Assembly: GCA_018694835.1 (NCBI GenBank)
Contig: JABHOG010000025.1
Location: 1 to 49,925, forward strand
Length of the DNA stretch: 49,925 bases
DNA from: Planctomycetota bacterium
Lineage (GTDB): Bacteria > Planctomycetota > UBA8108 > UBA1146
Direction of reading: 5' to 3'
Of this stretch, positions 1 through 8,384 are shown in pieces. Made by a program: the position numbers and the translations under genes. The notes beneath the pieces were generated by a model. The model saw only the letters and a list, made by a program, of their open reading frames with translations. It was not told the origin of the DNA and did not search any database. How positions within the stretch are numbered: the first letter of the stretch is position 1; each line of letters begins with the position of its first letter.

Positions 1-723
1 TCGACGGTCTACGACAGCGTCGAGATCGACGCGACCTTCTACGCCATTCCCACCCGCAGTACCGTGGAAGGGTGGAGAGAGAGAACTCCGCCTGGATTCC
101 AGTTTGCGGCCAAGGTTCCACGAGTGATCACACATGACAAGGTTCTGGTGGACGCTCAGGAAGAGATGGAACTCTTCGTTGAGACGATGCAGGGGCTCGG
201 GGATCGACTCGGGCCATTGTTACTGCAGTTTCCATACTTCAATCGAAAAGCATTTTCGAGCCCTGAACCCTTTTTTGATCGTCTCGATCAATTTTTGACG
301 AGGATTCCCGTGGGGCCCAGATACGTGGTGGAGGTCAGGAATCGCCACTGGGTGGGTCGACGACTGGAGCAATTACTCCGGCGCCATGGGGTGTCGCTGG
401 CCTGGGTAGATCAGGCATGGATGCCGGAGCCGGAAGACTGGCCTCGATTGCTCGAGGGCCCCGGGGCTGGCCCGGGTTATTTCAGGTTTCTGGGTGATCA
501 TAAGCAGATGGATCAACTCACCGAGAAGTGGGATCGTCAGGTGGTGGATCGACGCGATCGACTGGCACGCTGGGTACCGCTGATGCGGACCTTTCGCGAA
601 GCGGGAGTGGATGTCTTCGGCTTCTTCAACAATCACTATGCCGGTCATGCACCGGCAACAGTCGAAGATTTCAGATCGCTATGGGGTGCGGGAGCAGATC
701 ACTCGTCTTCATCTTCGAATTGA
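1..723 (+). CDS. DUF72 (YecE-like) family protein, 5' end cut off
   Basis: The reading frame is open from base 1, so the gene begins before the window; GTG at 64 is only an internal codon. The visible 240 residues carry DUF72 family hallmarks: an early TFY motif, the LLLQFP strand, VEVRNRHW in the middle and FFNNHYAGHAPAT near the C-terminus. DUF72 proteins have a TIM-barrel-like fold and no settled function; a nuclease-like or nucleic-acid-linked role has been suggested for some members. The last 25 bases overlap the 3' end of the convergent pyruvate kinase gene. Only the first few dozen residues should be missing, judging by the usual family length of about 240-300. Confidence 0.85.
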   Translation, partial: STVYDSVEIDATFYAIPTRSTVEGWRERTPPGFQFAAKVPRVITHDKVLVDAQEEMELFVETMQGLGDRLGPLLLQFPYFNRKAFSSPEPFFDRLDQFLTRIPVGPRYVVEVRNRHWVGRRLEQLLRRHGVSLAWVDQAWMPEPEDWPRLLEGPGAGPGYFRFLGDHKQMDQLTEKWDRQVVDRRDRLARWVPLMRTFREAGVDVFGFFNNHYAGHAPATVEDFRSLWGAGADHSSSSSN

Positions 724-2180
724 TGGGGTCCCTCCAGGCCGGTCCACGATCCCACCCGGTACACCAGCATCAGGTTGGTCTTACCCATTCGATGAGTGGG
801 AGCACCCATCAACAACACAAGCAGATCACCTTGGGCGGCAACTTCATCGGCCTGGATCGTCTTGTCCAGTTCCTGGATCAACTCATCGGTGGTTCGGGCG
901 GGGAGGATCTGGTAGGGACGAACTCCCCACACCAGGGTCAGGCGATCTCGAACTGTCTGATTGGTGGTGAAGGCAAGGATCGGGCGTTCCGGTCGGCGTC
1001 GAGAAGCCCGCAGTGCGGTCGATCCTGACCGGGTAAATGCGCAAAGCGCATGGGCGTCGACATCATGGGCCACCTGGCAGCCTGCGTCGGTGACCGCTTC
1101 TGCGGGCGAGTTGGCCGATTTCTCTCGCCTCTTCCGGCTGAACGGCTGAACCGCATTTTGCTCGGTGTAATGGATCACATCTGACATCATCCTGACCGAT
1201 TCGATCGGATAATCTCCGATCGCCGTTTCCCCCGAGAGCATCACCGCATCTGTGCCATCGAGTACTGCATTGGCCACATCACTCGCCTCTGCGCGTGTCG
1301 GTCGTGGATTTCTCGTCATGCTATCGAGCATCTGTGTTGCGGTGATGGTCGGGCGTCCCATCTTCAATCCTTCGGAGATGATGCGCTTCTGGATGACGGG
1401 CACTCGTTCCGGCGGGATCTCCACCCCCAGGTCTCCACGAGCGACCATCGCCCCCCAGGAGTTTTCGAGGATCTGGGTGATGTTCTCGACGGCCAACGGC
1501 TTTTCGATCTTGGAGATGATGGGGATATTTGAGCCCTTGCTGGCGAGCAAGTCGCGCAACTGAATCACATCCTCAGGTTTCCTGACGAAGGAGAGAGCGA
1601 TGAAGTCGACATTCATCGAAGCGGCGAAGATGGCGTCTTCGCGATCTTTCTCGGTGATCGCCGGGGCAGAGACGTGGCTTCCGGGCAAGTTGATGCCCTT
1701 TCGAGGATGAATCAGCCCTGCATTTGCAGCCCTCGCGATGACCAGCCCCTTCTCGACGGTAATCGTCTCGAAGGCGATGTTCCCGTCATCGATGAGGATG
1801 GGATCACCGACAGAGAGATCCTTGTCGAGCAGATCATAGTCACTTCCGATTTCATTGATTTCAGGAGTGCGTCCGACCGCGATCCGGATCTCCTCTCCCT
1901 GTTCGATAGGAATCGGATCCCCTTCAAAATAGGAGAGGCGAATTTTGGGTCCCTGCAGGTCATACAGGATGCCGATTGGACGACCCACCAGAACTGCGAT
2001 CTCCCGGACCATCTCGATGGTCGCTCGGTCTTGTTTGTGGGCTCCATGGGAAGCATTGATCCGCACTACATCGAGACCCGCCTCGAACATTCCTCGAAGA
2101 ACTTCTTCGGAATTGGAGGCGGGGCCGAGTGTGCCCACAATCTTGGTCTGCCTGAACGCAGATGAGTGAGTTGATTCCAT
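699..2180 (-). CDS. pyk: Pyruvate kinase
   Basis: Converts phosphoenolpyruvate and ADP to pyruvate and ATP, the last step of glycolysis, in the cytoplasm. At 493 residues it has the usual bacterial length. Visible signatures are KIVGTLGPAS at the N-terminus, RINASHG, the catalytic lysine segment ISKIEKP near residue 225, the metal-binding GDLGVEIP, TQMLDSM and the DAVMLSGETAIG segment, followed by a complete C-terminal allosteric domain with the FTRSGSTA motif. The ATG at 2180 is used because the conserved N-terminus follows directly, although no strong Shine-Dalgarno sequence precedes it. It appears monocistronic, with a terminator of the upstream gene at 2241-2285 separating it from its same-strand neighbour. 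Confidence 0.97.
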   Translation of the reverse strand: MESTHSSAFRQTKIVGTLGPASNSEEVLRGMFEAGLDVVRINASHGAHKQDRATIEMVREIAVLVGRPIGILYDLQGPKIRLSYFEGDPIPIEQGEEIRIAVGRTPEINEIGSDYDLLDKDLSVGDPILIDDGNIAFETITVEKGLVIARAANAGLIHPRKGINLPGSHVSAPAITEKDREDAIFAASMNVDFIALSFVRKPEDVIQLRDLLASKGSNIPIISKIEKPLAVENITQILENSWGAMVARGDLGVEIPPERVPVIQKRIISEGLKMGRPTITATQMLDSMTRNPRPTRAEASDVANAVLDGTDAVMLSGETAIGDYPIESVRMMSDVIHYTEQNAVQPFSRKRREKSANSPAEAVTDAGCQVAHDVDAHALCAFTRSGSTALRASRRRPERPILAFTTNQTVRDRLTLVWGVRPYQILPARTTDELIQELDKTIQADEVAAQGDLLVLLMGAPTHRMGKTNLMLVYRVGSWTGLEGPHQFEDEDE

Positions 2181-2240
2181 TGTTCAATGATGGCCGGATC
2201 TGGTCCTGCTGTAAAGAGAACCCCGGCTCGAAGCGTCCTG

Positions 2241-2285
2241 GAAGGAAAAGAAGGCCCGGGACGCCTATTGGAGTCCCGGGCCTTC
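2241..2285 (-). terminator. Rho-independent terminator of the secreted dockerin-like gene
   Basis: A perfect 13-bp inverted repeat (2250-2262 with 2273-2285, core GGCCCGGGAC) encloses a 10-nt loop. Read on the minus strand it is followed by CTTTTCCTTC. It lies 23 bp beyond the stop of the gene ending at 2308 and upstream of pyk. Confidence 0.8.
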
Positions 2286-2307
2286 CATCCTCACAGATCC
2301 ACTCTGG

Positions 2308-3654
2308 CTAGGGGCATGCAGGAAAACTGCTGCAGTCGATTCCATCGGTGTCGGTCGGATCTTCTCCGCAAGTTGGATAGGGAGCAGGTGGGAATGCACC
2401 GTTTCCGAAGAGATTCGACAGCAGGAAGATGGCGTCGCTGATATCAAAGCCGCCGTCATCATTGTTGTCACAGGAATCTCCACAGGGAGGAAAACCCCCA
2501 CCAGCGAAGAGGAAGTTGAGAGCTGCCACCACATCTGCGATATCGTTGGCGCCTCCATCGGTGTTGCAATCACCTCTGATAAAGAGCGGTCCCGTGGTAC
2601 AGGTGAGTTGGCAACAAACTTGAGCAAGTACTCCGCCACAGGCGTCCACCGATTCAAGGCAAATCGTCTGAGCGTTGGGGGATAGCCCGAGGCTGCCTTG
2701 CCAACTGGTCGCCGCTGCAGATGCCAGAGTTTCGACGAGGATTCCATCGATGTAAACGTGGAGTGCGGAGTAACCACCAGGGTTGGTCCAACTGGCTTCT
2801 GCTGTGCAGCCAGTGAGAGGGTCGGTTGCGATGATGTTACAACTGAACCCGCTCGGAATCGCTGGAGGTGTGTATCCAGGGCATGAATCGGTGATGCAAG
2901 TCTGGGTCGATGAAGAGGAAGCGACTACGCCGGTGATGCAGATGTTGGTACTGGCGGCCGGAAGCGTCACGGAAGTGGAAGTGGCGCTACCGGGAAGGGT
3001 CGCCACCAGCGCTCCATCGAGACGAACCTGGATCCCCGTGTAACTGGCGTTATTGGTCCAGTTGAGATCGTAGTTGCAACTACAGATGTCGGAGAGGGTG
3101 CTAGCGAGAGCTGAAGGGGCGGGCACCTCGATCAGCACGTTTCCTCCGGTACTGGAGGGAAAGATGCTCAATCCTCCGACAGTGAACACGATATTGATGG
3201 GCGGACTGCCGAGGGAAGACGAGGGGGATATCGCAGAACTGCTCCCCGGAGTTGCAGTGGGGGCCACTGCGTAGTTCATCGTGGCCACCTGCTGGCCGGA
3301 ACCGGGAGGAAGTGATTCGAGAACTCCACCAAAAGTGAAGATACACGCCAGCGCCATTCCCGGACCATTGGCCGGGTTCAGATCTCCGAAGAAGTAGTCT
3401 GCTCCATTACCACCGTTGAGAGGAAACAACGCAGATCCCTGGACGATTTCGATCGGGGTCAAGACCGAGCCATCGTGGGTGGCTCCGTAGGAGAAACCCA
3501 GCACCGGAGCGTCATGTGCGATCTCAACATTGACGCTGACATTGTCGCCCGGTAAGGCCGAGTCGCCGACGATCGAGAGGACATTCTGAGCGGGGGCCAG
3601 GACCGGTAGGACCAACAAGGCGAGCAGGGTGGCTGAGCGTGAAATCAACTTCAT
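2308..3654 (-). CDS. Secreted protein with cohesin-like, Fn3-like and dockerin-like regions
   Basis: A 448-residue exported protein. The start is taken at ATG 3654 because GGAGAG lies 8 nt upstream and a signal peptide follows at once: KLISR, a hydrophobic stretch, and likely cleavage after APA near residue 22. Residues about 24-175 resemble the beta-sandwich of cohesin-type domains. Two Cys-containing repeats with Fn3-like WTN strands (about 180-360) follow. The C-terminal about 85 residues form two dockerin/EF-hand-like calcium-binding repeats (RGDCNTDGGANDIAD and CDNNDDGGFDISDAI) and end in a Cys-rich tail. This repeat-plus-tail arrangement is common in planctomycete secreted proteins of unknown role. 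Adhesion or extracellular assembly is plausible; no catalytic motif was seen. Confidence 0.8.
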   Translation of the reverse strand: MKLISRSATLLALLVLPVLAPAQNVLSIVGDSALPGDNVSVNVEIAHDAPVLGFSYGATHDGSVLTPIEIVQGSALFPLNGGNGADYFFGDLNPANGPGMALACIFTFGGVLESLPPGSGQQVATMNYAVAPTATPGSSSAISPSSSLGSPPINIVFTVGGLSIFPSSTGGNVLIEVPAPSALASTLSDICSCNYDLNWTNNASYTGIQVRLDGALVATLPGSATSTSVTLPAASTNICITGVVASSSSTQTCITDSCPGYTPPAIPSGFSCNIIATDPLTGCTAEASWTNPGGYSALHVYIDGILVETLASAAATSWQGSLGLSPNAQTICLESVDACGGVLAQVCCQLTCTTGPLFIRGDCNTDGGANDIADVVAALNFLFAGGGFPPCGDSCDNNDDGGFDISDAIFLLSNLFGNGAFPPAPYPTCGEDPTDTDGIDCSSFPACP

Positions 3655-3712
3655 GGGATACTCTCCAGAAGTACCGTATTCCAGATCATGAAAGATCGGC
3701 ATCGGGTACAAA

Positions 3713-3718
3713 ATTATA
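3713..3718 (-). promoter_or_regulatory. Candidate -10 box of the secreted-protein gene
   Basis: The minus strand reads TATAAT exactly, 59 nt upstream of the ATG at 3654. No convincing -35 box is seen at 16-18 nt spacing, so the call rests on the perfect -10 and its position. Confidence 0.45.
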
Positions 3719-3779
3719 GTGCGACAGGCATACCACTATTGGAACCATCATCATGGGGTTCGGCAAGGTCCGCCTACCA

Positions 3780-3807
3780 CTATCTGTGGATCGCTATCTG
3801 TGGACCG
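3780..3807. repeat. 14-bp tandem duplication
   Basis: CTATCTGTGGATCG is followed directly by CTATCTGTGGACCG, differing at one base. It lies in the 266-bp divergent spacer between the secreted-protein gene and tdh. The rest of that spacer shows no gene. Confidence 0.8.
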
Positions 3808-3920
3808 CTTCCTGCAGGGAGTGCCAGGAGATAGGATTACTGGTGGTATTTGTGTAGTGTTCAGTCCGGATCGACCAAATTCGATCTTGAACGATGATGA
3901 GGTGCATTTTGAGTGCGACG

Positions 3921-4961
3921 ATGAAGGCTCTGATCAAATCAGGTCCTCGGCCAGGATTAAGCCTGGTGGAGAAACCTATACCCGAATTGACCGCCGATGG
4001 AGTCAGGGTCCAGGTGATGGCTACCTCGATTTGCGGTACTGATCTTCACATCTACAACTGGGATGCATGGGCGGCCTCCAAGGTCACCACTCCGTTGACC
4101 GTGGGGCACGAGTTCTGTGGAGAGGTGCTGGAAGTGGGGCCGAAGGTCACTCGATTCCAGCCCGGTGATTTAGTCGCTGCCGAGTCGCATGTGTTTTGTG
4201 ACAAGTGTCGTCCGTGCCGGACAGGTCAGCGCCACATCTGTGAGAATGAACAGATCATCGGGGTGCAAAGGGATGGGGCTTTTGCCGAGCAGATCGTGAT
4301 GCCCGAACGATGCGTCTGGAGAACTCCGAGCACGCTTCCACCGGAGATCGCAACATTACAGGAGCCACTGGGCAACTCGGTTCATGTCGCGCTGGCAGAC
4401 GAAGTGTCGAGGCGCCATGTGCTGATCACTGGCTGCGGGCCGACCGGCCTGTTCGCAGTGGCCATCGCGAAGACCTGTGGTGCGGCTTCAGTCACTGCTG
4501 TCGATGTCCAGGATTACAGGTTGTCCCTGGCGAAACGTCTGGGCGCCGATCATACGCTGGATCCTATGAAATGTGATCTGGTCCCGATGGTGCAGGAGTT
4601 AACCGACGGTCGCGGTGCGGATGTGGTACTTGAGATGTCTGGAAACGACAAGGCGATCGAAGACGGACTGCGCTGTCTCAGCCGCGGCGGAGACTACCGC
4701 TTCTTTGGAGTACCTTCCGATCGGATCTCGATCGATGTCGCTCGCGACATCATCTTCAAGGGGGCACGAGTACAGGGGATTCTTGGACGAAAAGTGTGGG
4801 ATACCTGGCATGATACCGCTCGTCTGCTGGAAGCGGGCCTCGACATCTCCCCGATCATTACCCACAAACTACCCCTTGAGGAGTACGAGACTGCATTCGA
4901 CCTGATTCAACGCGGCGAATGCGGCAAGATCATCCTGTATCCAGGTGGAGTGCCCGAGTAG
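3921..4961 (+). CDS. tdh: L-threonine 3-dehydrogenase
   Basis: Zinc-dependent medium-chain dehydrogenase that oxidises L-threonine to 2-amino-3-oxobutyrate with NAD+. The next gene, kbl, encodes the enzyme that cleaves this product, so the pair forms the classic threonine-to-glycine operon. Visible features are the catalytic zinc segment CGTDLHIYNWD, GHEFCGEV, the structural-zinc cysteines C-DKC-PC-GQRHIC, and a Rossmann GCGPTGLFAV motif near residue 168. The 346-residue protein matches E. coli Tdh (341). The start is set at ATG 3921 because it aligns with the family N-terminus (MKALIK); an in-frame codon at 3894 would add nine unrelated residues. The gap to kbl is 24 bp. Confidence 0.95.
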   Translation: MKALIKSGPRPGLSLVEKPIPELTADGVRVQVMATSICGTDLHIYNWDAWAASKVTTPLTVGHEFCGEVLEVGPKVTRFQPGDLVAAESHVFCDKCRPCRTGQRHICENEQIIGVQRDGAFAEQIVMPERCVWRTPSTLPPEIATLQEPLGNSVHVALADEVSRRHVLITGCGPTGLFAVAIAKTCGAASVTAVDVQDYRLSLAKRLGADHTLDPMKCDLVPMVQELTDGRGADVVLEMSGNDKAIEDGLRCLSRGGDYRFFGVPSDRISIDVARDIIFKGARVQGILGRKVWDTWHDTARLLEAGLDISPIITHKLPLEEYETAFDLIQRGECGKIILYPGGVPE

Positions 4962-4985
4962 TACTGGAGTCGTGAGGAGAGAGTG

Positions 4986-6170
4986 ATGTTTATAGATCGT
5001 GAACGATTTGTCGAACAGTTGCAGGAGATCGAAGACTCGGGTCTCTGGAAACAGGAGCGGTTGATCACCGGTCCCCAGGGAGCCAAGATTTCCACCTTGG
5101 AAGGCGAGGCTCTCAACTTCTGCGCCAATAACTATCTCGGCTTGTCGAGTCATCCCGCCATCCTCGAGACAGCTCATGCGGCACTGGATAGCCACGGCTT
5201 TGGTCTTTCATCGGTGCGATTCATCTGCGGCACGCAGGATATACACAAACAACTGGAACAGCGGATTTCCACCTTTCTTTCGACCGAAGACTCCATCCTC
5301 TATACCTCCTGCTTCGATGCCAATGGTGGGTTGTTCGAGACATTGCTGGGGCCCGAAGATGCGGTGATTTCCGATGAGTTGAATCACGCCTCCATCATCG
5401 ATGGGGTCCGGCTTTGCAAGGCGAAGAGATTTCGTTATTCCCATGCAAACATGTCGGATCTGCAGAGGTGCCTCACCGAAGCCAGCGATGCCCGCACCCG
5501 TATGGTGGTTACCGATGGCGTCTTCAGCATGCACGGCGATCTAGCGCCCCTCGATGAGGTCGCAGCGCTTTGTGATGAGCACCACGCCATCTTGGTCGTC
5601 GATGACAGCCACTCGACAGGCTTTATTGGTAAGACTGGTCGGGGAACTGCCGAACATTTCGGTGTTCAGGATCGGGTCGATCTCATCACCAGCACTCTCG
5701 GAAAAGCACTGGGAGGGGCCAGTGGAGGATTCACCACTGGACGCAAGGAACTGATCGAGTTGTTGCGACAACGATCTCGCCCATATCTATTCTCCAATAC
5801 GCTGGCTCCAGCGATCACTGCGGCCGGTATCCGAGTGCTGGATCTGATCGATGACGAGCCGGAACGGGTGCAGAAGAGCCAGTCGAATACCTTGAGATTC
5901 CGCCAGGGAATGACCGCTGCAGGATTTGACATCACCCCAGGAATCCACCCTATTGTCCCCATCATGCTGGGAGACGAACGCAAGACGATGGAGATGGCAG
6001 AAGCGATGAACCAACGAGGGATCTTCGTGGTCGGATTCTCCTATCCGGTGGTCCCCAGGGGCCAGGCACGGATCAGGGTCCAGATCTCTGCGGGCCACGA
6101 AATCGACCAGATCGACCATGCCATCACGGTCTTCACCGAGGTCGGGAAGGATCTGGGGCTACTCAACTGA
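4986..6170 (+). CDS. kbl: Glycine C-acetyltransferase (2-amino-3-ketobutyrate CoA ligase)
   Basis: PLP enzyme of the alpha-oxoamine synthase family that converts 2-amino-3-oxobutyrate and CoA to glycine and acetyl-CoA. At 394 residues it matches the usual length of about 398. Motifs include NFCANNYLGL near the N-terminus, the GGLFETLLG region, DDSHSTGFIG, and the PLP lysine in TSTLGKALGGASGG. ATG 4986 is preferred over GTG 4983 because GAGGAG lies 6 nt before the ATG but only 3 nt before the GTG. It is the second gene of the tdh-kbl pair, and hisS follows 64 bp downstream on the same strand. Confidence 0.96.
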   Translation: MFIDRERFVEQLQEIEDSGLWKQERLITGPQGAKISTLEGEALNFCANNYLGLSSHPAILETAHAALDSHGFGLSSVRFICGTQDIHKQLEQRISTFLSTEDSILYTSCFDANGGLFETLLGPEDAVISDELNHASIIDGVRLCKAKRFRYSHANMSDLQRCLTEASDARTRMVVTDGVFSMHGDLAPLDEVAALCDEHHAILVVDDSHSTGFIGKTGRGTAEHFGVQDRVDLITSTLGKALGGASGGFTTGRKELIELLRQRSRPYLFSNTLAPAITAAGIRVLDLIDDEPERVQKSQSNTLRFRQGMTAAGFDITPGIHPIVPIMLGDERKTMEMAEAMNQRGIFVVGFSYPVVPRGQARIRVQISAGHEIDQIDHAITVFTEVGKDLGLLN

Positions 6171-6234
6171 TCGCTTCCCCTTGCGAGTTCGGTGCCCACT
6201 CCCGATAGTAAGGCGAAAGAAGGACGGAGGAGCG

Positions 6235-7560
6235 ATGAAGGTGCAGTGCCTCAAGGGTTTTCGCGACTACCTTCCAGAGGAAATGCTACAAAAGGATCGG
6301 ATGCTGAGGGCGGTTCAGCAGGTCTTCGAGTGTCATGGATATCCTCCACTGATGACTCCCGCTCTGGAGTATTCAGAAATCTTGCTCGGGAAATATGGCG
6401 AAGAAGGAGAGATGCTCCTCTATCGCTTCCGCGATAACGGCGATCGAGATGTGGCGCTGCGCTACGATCTGACCGTGCCGCTGGCCCGCGTTCTCGCCGA
6501 ACACGGTGAGATCACCATGCCATTCCGCAGGTACCAGATCGCTCCGGTCTGGAGAGCAGAGAAGCCCGCCCGAGGTCGCTTCCGCGAGTTCATGCAATGC
6601 GACGTGGACCTGGTGGGAGCTGATACTGCGGCCGCCGATGCCGAGATGCTGGTGATCGGAACCGCAGTGATGAAGCAACTGGGGATTTCCGGCTACCGTA
6701 TCCGGATCAATCACCGTGGCATCCTCAGCGCTCTTTGTCGCCTGGCGGGGTTGTCTTCCACTGGGGAGGTCGAATTCCTGCGATTGTTGGACAAACTGGA
6801 CAAGATCGGAGCCGATGCATTCCGCGAGCAGGTCGGAAAAATTTCGGGTATCGACCAAGCGGGAGTGGAAAGCGTTCTGAAGATTGTGTTGGCCAGCACC
6901 GGTGATTCGAGGGAAGTCCTTCAGCGACTCGATGACGCACTCGGATCCGATGCTGAAGCGGCCAGTTCGATCGAGCGAATGAGGAAGGTTCTGGATCTGG
7001 TGGAAGCATCGGGAGTGGCGGAACAGTGCCACATCGATCCTTCCATCGCCCGTGGACTCAGTTACTACACCGGCCTGGTTTACGAGACCTATCTCGATGA
7101 CTTGCCAGGCTTTGGTTCGGTGATGAGTGGCGGACGATACGACGGCCTGGTGGGAATGTTCTCCGGTAAGGATCTGCCAGCGATCGGTATTAGCCTCGGA
7201 ATCGATCGTCTCTTCTCTGCCATCAAAGAAATGGATCTACTGGAAGATCGTAGTCAGCCTGCGGAAGTGCTGGCGGTGCAATTCTCTGAGGATCTGGCAC
7301 CTGCCACCTTCGAGGCAGCGGCGCGGCTTCGAAGGGCTGGGATCGCCACGGTGATCTACCCGAGGGCAGCAAAGATGAAGAAACAACTCCAGTTCGCCCA
7401 GAAGGCAGGGATCCCGTTTGTCGTGGTGATCGGCGAGGATGAGAAGAGCCGGGGCACCATTCAATTGCGCGATATGGAAAAGGGTTCTCAACAGGAGATC
7501 ACCATCGAAGAGGCGATCCGAGTCATCGGATCTGAAGTTTCTGAGGAAACCGATCAATGA
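6235..7560 (+). CDS. hisS: Histidyl-tRNA synthetase, eukaryote/archaea-like type
   Basis: Class II aminoacyl-tRNA synthetase that charges tRNA-His. The start is ATG 6235, preceded by GGAGGAG and opening on the conserved MKVQCLKGFRDYLP; an upstream in-frame codon at 6118 overlaps kbl and is rejected. Motif 2 reads VWRAEKPARGRFREFMQCD, the histidine-specific segment RGLSYYTGLVYE follows, and motif 3 contains GISLGIDRL. The C-terminal anticodon domain is complete, for 441 residues in all. LRYDLTVPLAR plus FMQCDVDLVG resembles eukaryotic and archaeal HisRS rather than E. coli HisRS, which has LRPEGT and QLGCEVFG at these points. The stop overlaps the next start (ATGA). Confidence 0.95.
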   Translation: MKVQCLKGFRDYLPEEMLQKDRMLRAVQQVFECHGYPPLMTPALEYSEILLGKYGEEGEMLLYRFRDNGDRDVALRYDLTVPLARVLAEHGEITMPFRRYQIAPVWRAEKPARGRFREFMQCDVDLVGADTAAADAEMLVIGTAVMKQLGISGYRIRINHRGILSALCRLAGLSSTGEVEFLRLLDKLDKIGADAFREQVGKISGIDQAGVESVLKIVLASTGDSREVLQRLDDALGSDAEAASSIERMRKVLDLVEASGVAEQCHIDPSIARGLSYYTGLVYETYLDDLPGFGSVMSGGRYDGLVGMFSGKDLPAIGISLGIDRLFSAIKEMDLLEDRSQPAEVLAVQFSEDLAPATFEAAARLRRAGIATVIYPRAAKMKKQLQFAQKAGIPFVVVIGEDEKSRGTIQLRDMEKGSQQEITIEEAIRVIGSEVSEETDQ

Positions 7561-8384
7561 GTATTAATTCCAAGAGTTTTGAAGTCCCCATCGATGAGGA
7601 ACGAGTGGTCCGAGCCTCTGTCGATGAATCGATGAATCCGACGTCTCGATCGAAGGTCATCGTGTTCATTCCTGGATTCAAGGGTTTCAAGGATTGGGGT
7701 GGCTGGCCGTGGTTTTGTGGTGAGTTGGCGAAAGCCGGCCATCGAGTCCTTCGGCTCAATCCATCGATGTGTGGTGTCGGCCCTAGCCTGGACTCTTTTG
7801 ATGAACCCGATCGATTCGCCCAGCAAACCCTGGGGCACGATGTCGAGGATCTCGAAACGTTTCTACTGCGTCCCGAGGTGGACTCGGACGAGGTGATCTT
7901 GCTCGGTCACTCTCGTGGTGGAATCGTTGCGGCTCTCACTGCAGCGGCCTCTTCTCAGGTCGCAGGAGTGATCACAATGGGAACTCCGGATGCACTGCTT
8001 CGCCTCAGTGATGAGGAGATGGAAGAGTGGCGATCTCGAGGGAAACGAGAAGTGGTCAATGCTCGAACTGGAGAGGTCCTGTACCAGCATCTGGCGGTAC
8101 TGGAAGATTACCTGGATCAGCAAGAGTTCTACAACGCCCCGGAAGCACTGGCCAAAGCAGCGGTGCCGGTGCTGGCGATCCATGGTGAGGCAGACCCCTC
8201 GGTCGAGAGCTCCTGCGCGACCAAATTGCTGGAGGATGTCGATTCTGATCTTGCTCGCAAGGTTCTCATCTCAGGAGCGGGCCATACATTTGGGATGGTT
8301 CATCCCTTCAGCAATCCCAGCCCTCATGCCGAGCAGGTGCTCGAGGTGATCACCGATTGGCTGCAGGAAAAGTGGCCTCGATGA
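7557..8384 (+). CDS. Alpha/beta hydrolase family protein
   Basis: A 275-residue cytoplasmic protein with the alpha/beta hydrolase pattern: an early GFKGFKDWGG oxyanion segment, the nucleophile elbow GHSRGG with Ser near residue 121, an acid at HGEADPSV, and the catalytic His in GAGHTFG. The spacing Ser-Asp-His is typical of dienelactone-hydrolase or esterase-like members; the substrate cannot be told. It is translationally coupled to hisS upstream and to the E1-alpha gene downstream, both by ATGA overlaps, so the three are almost certainly made from one transcript. No signal peptide is visible. Confidence 0.85.
   Translation: MSINSKSFEVPIDEERVVRASVDESMNPTSRSKVIVFIPGFKGFKDWGGWPWFCGELAKAGHRVLRLNPSMCGVGPSLDSFDEPDRFAQQTLGHDVEDLETFLLRPEVDSDEVILLGHSRGGIVAALTAAASSQVAGVITMGTPDALLRLSDEEMEEWRSRGKREVVNARTGEVLYQHLAVLEDYLDQQEFYNAPEALAKAAVPVLAIHGEADPSVESSCATKLLEDVDSDLARKVLISGAGHTFGMVHPFSNPSPHAEQVLEVITDWLQEKWPR

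Noticed and set aside
3719-4042. A 107-codon plus-strand frame over the tdh start
   Set aside because: It overlaps the well-supported tdh gene in another frame and has no ribosome-binding site or motif.
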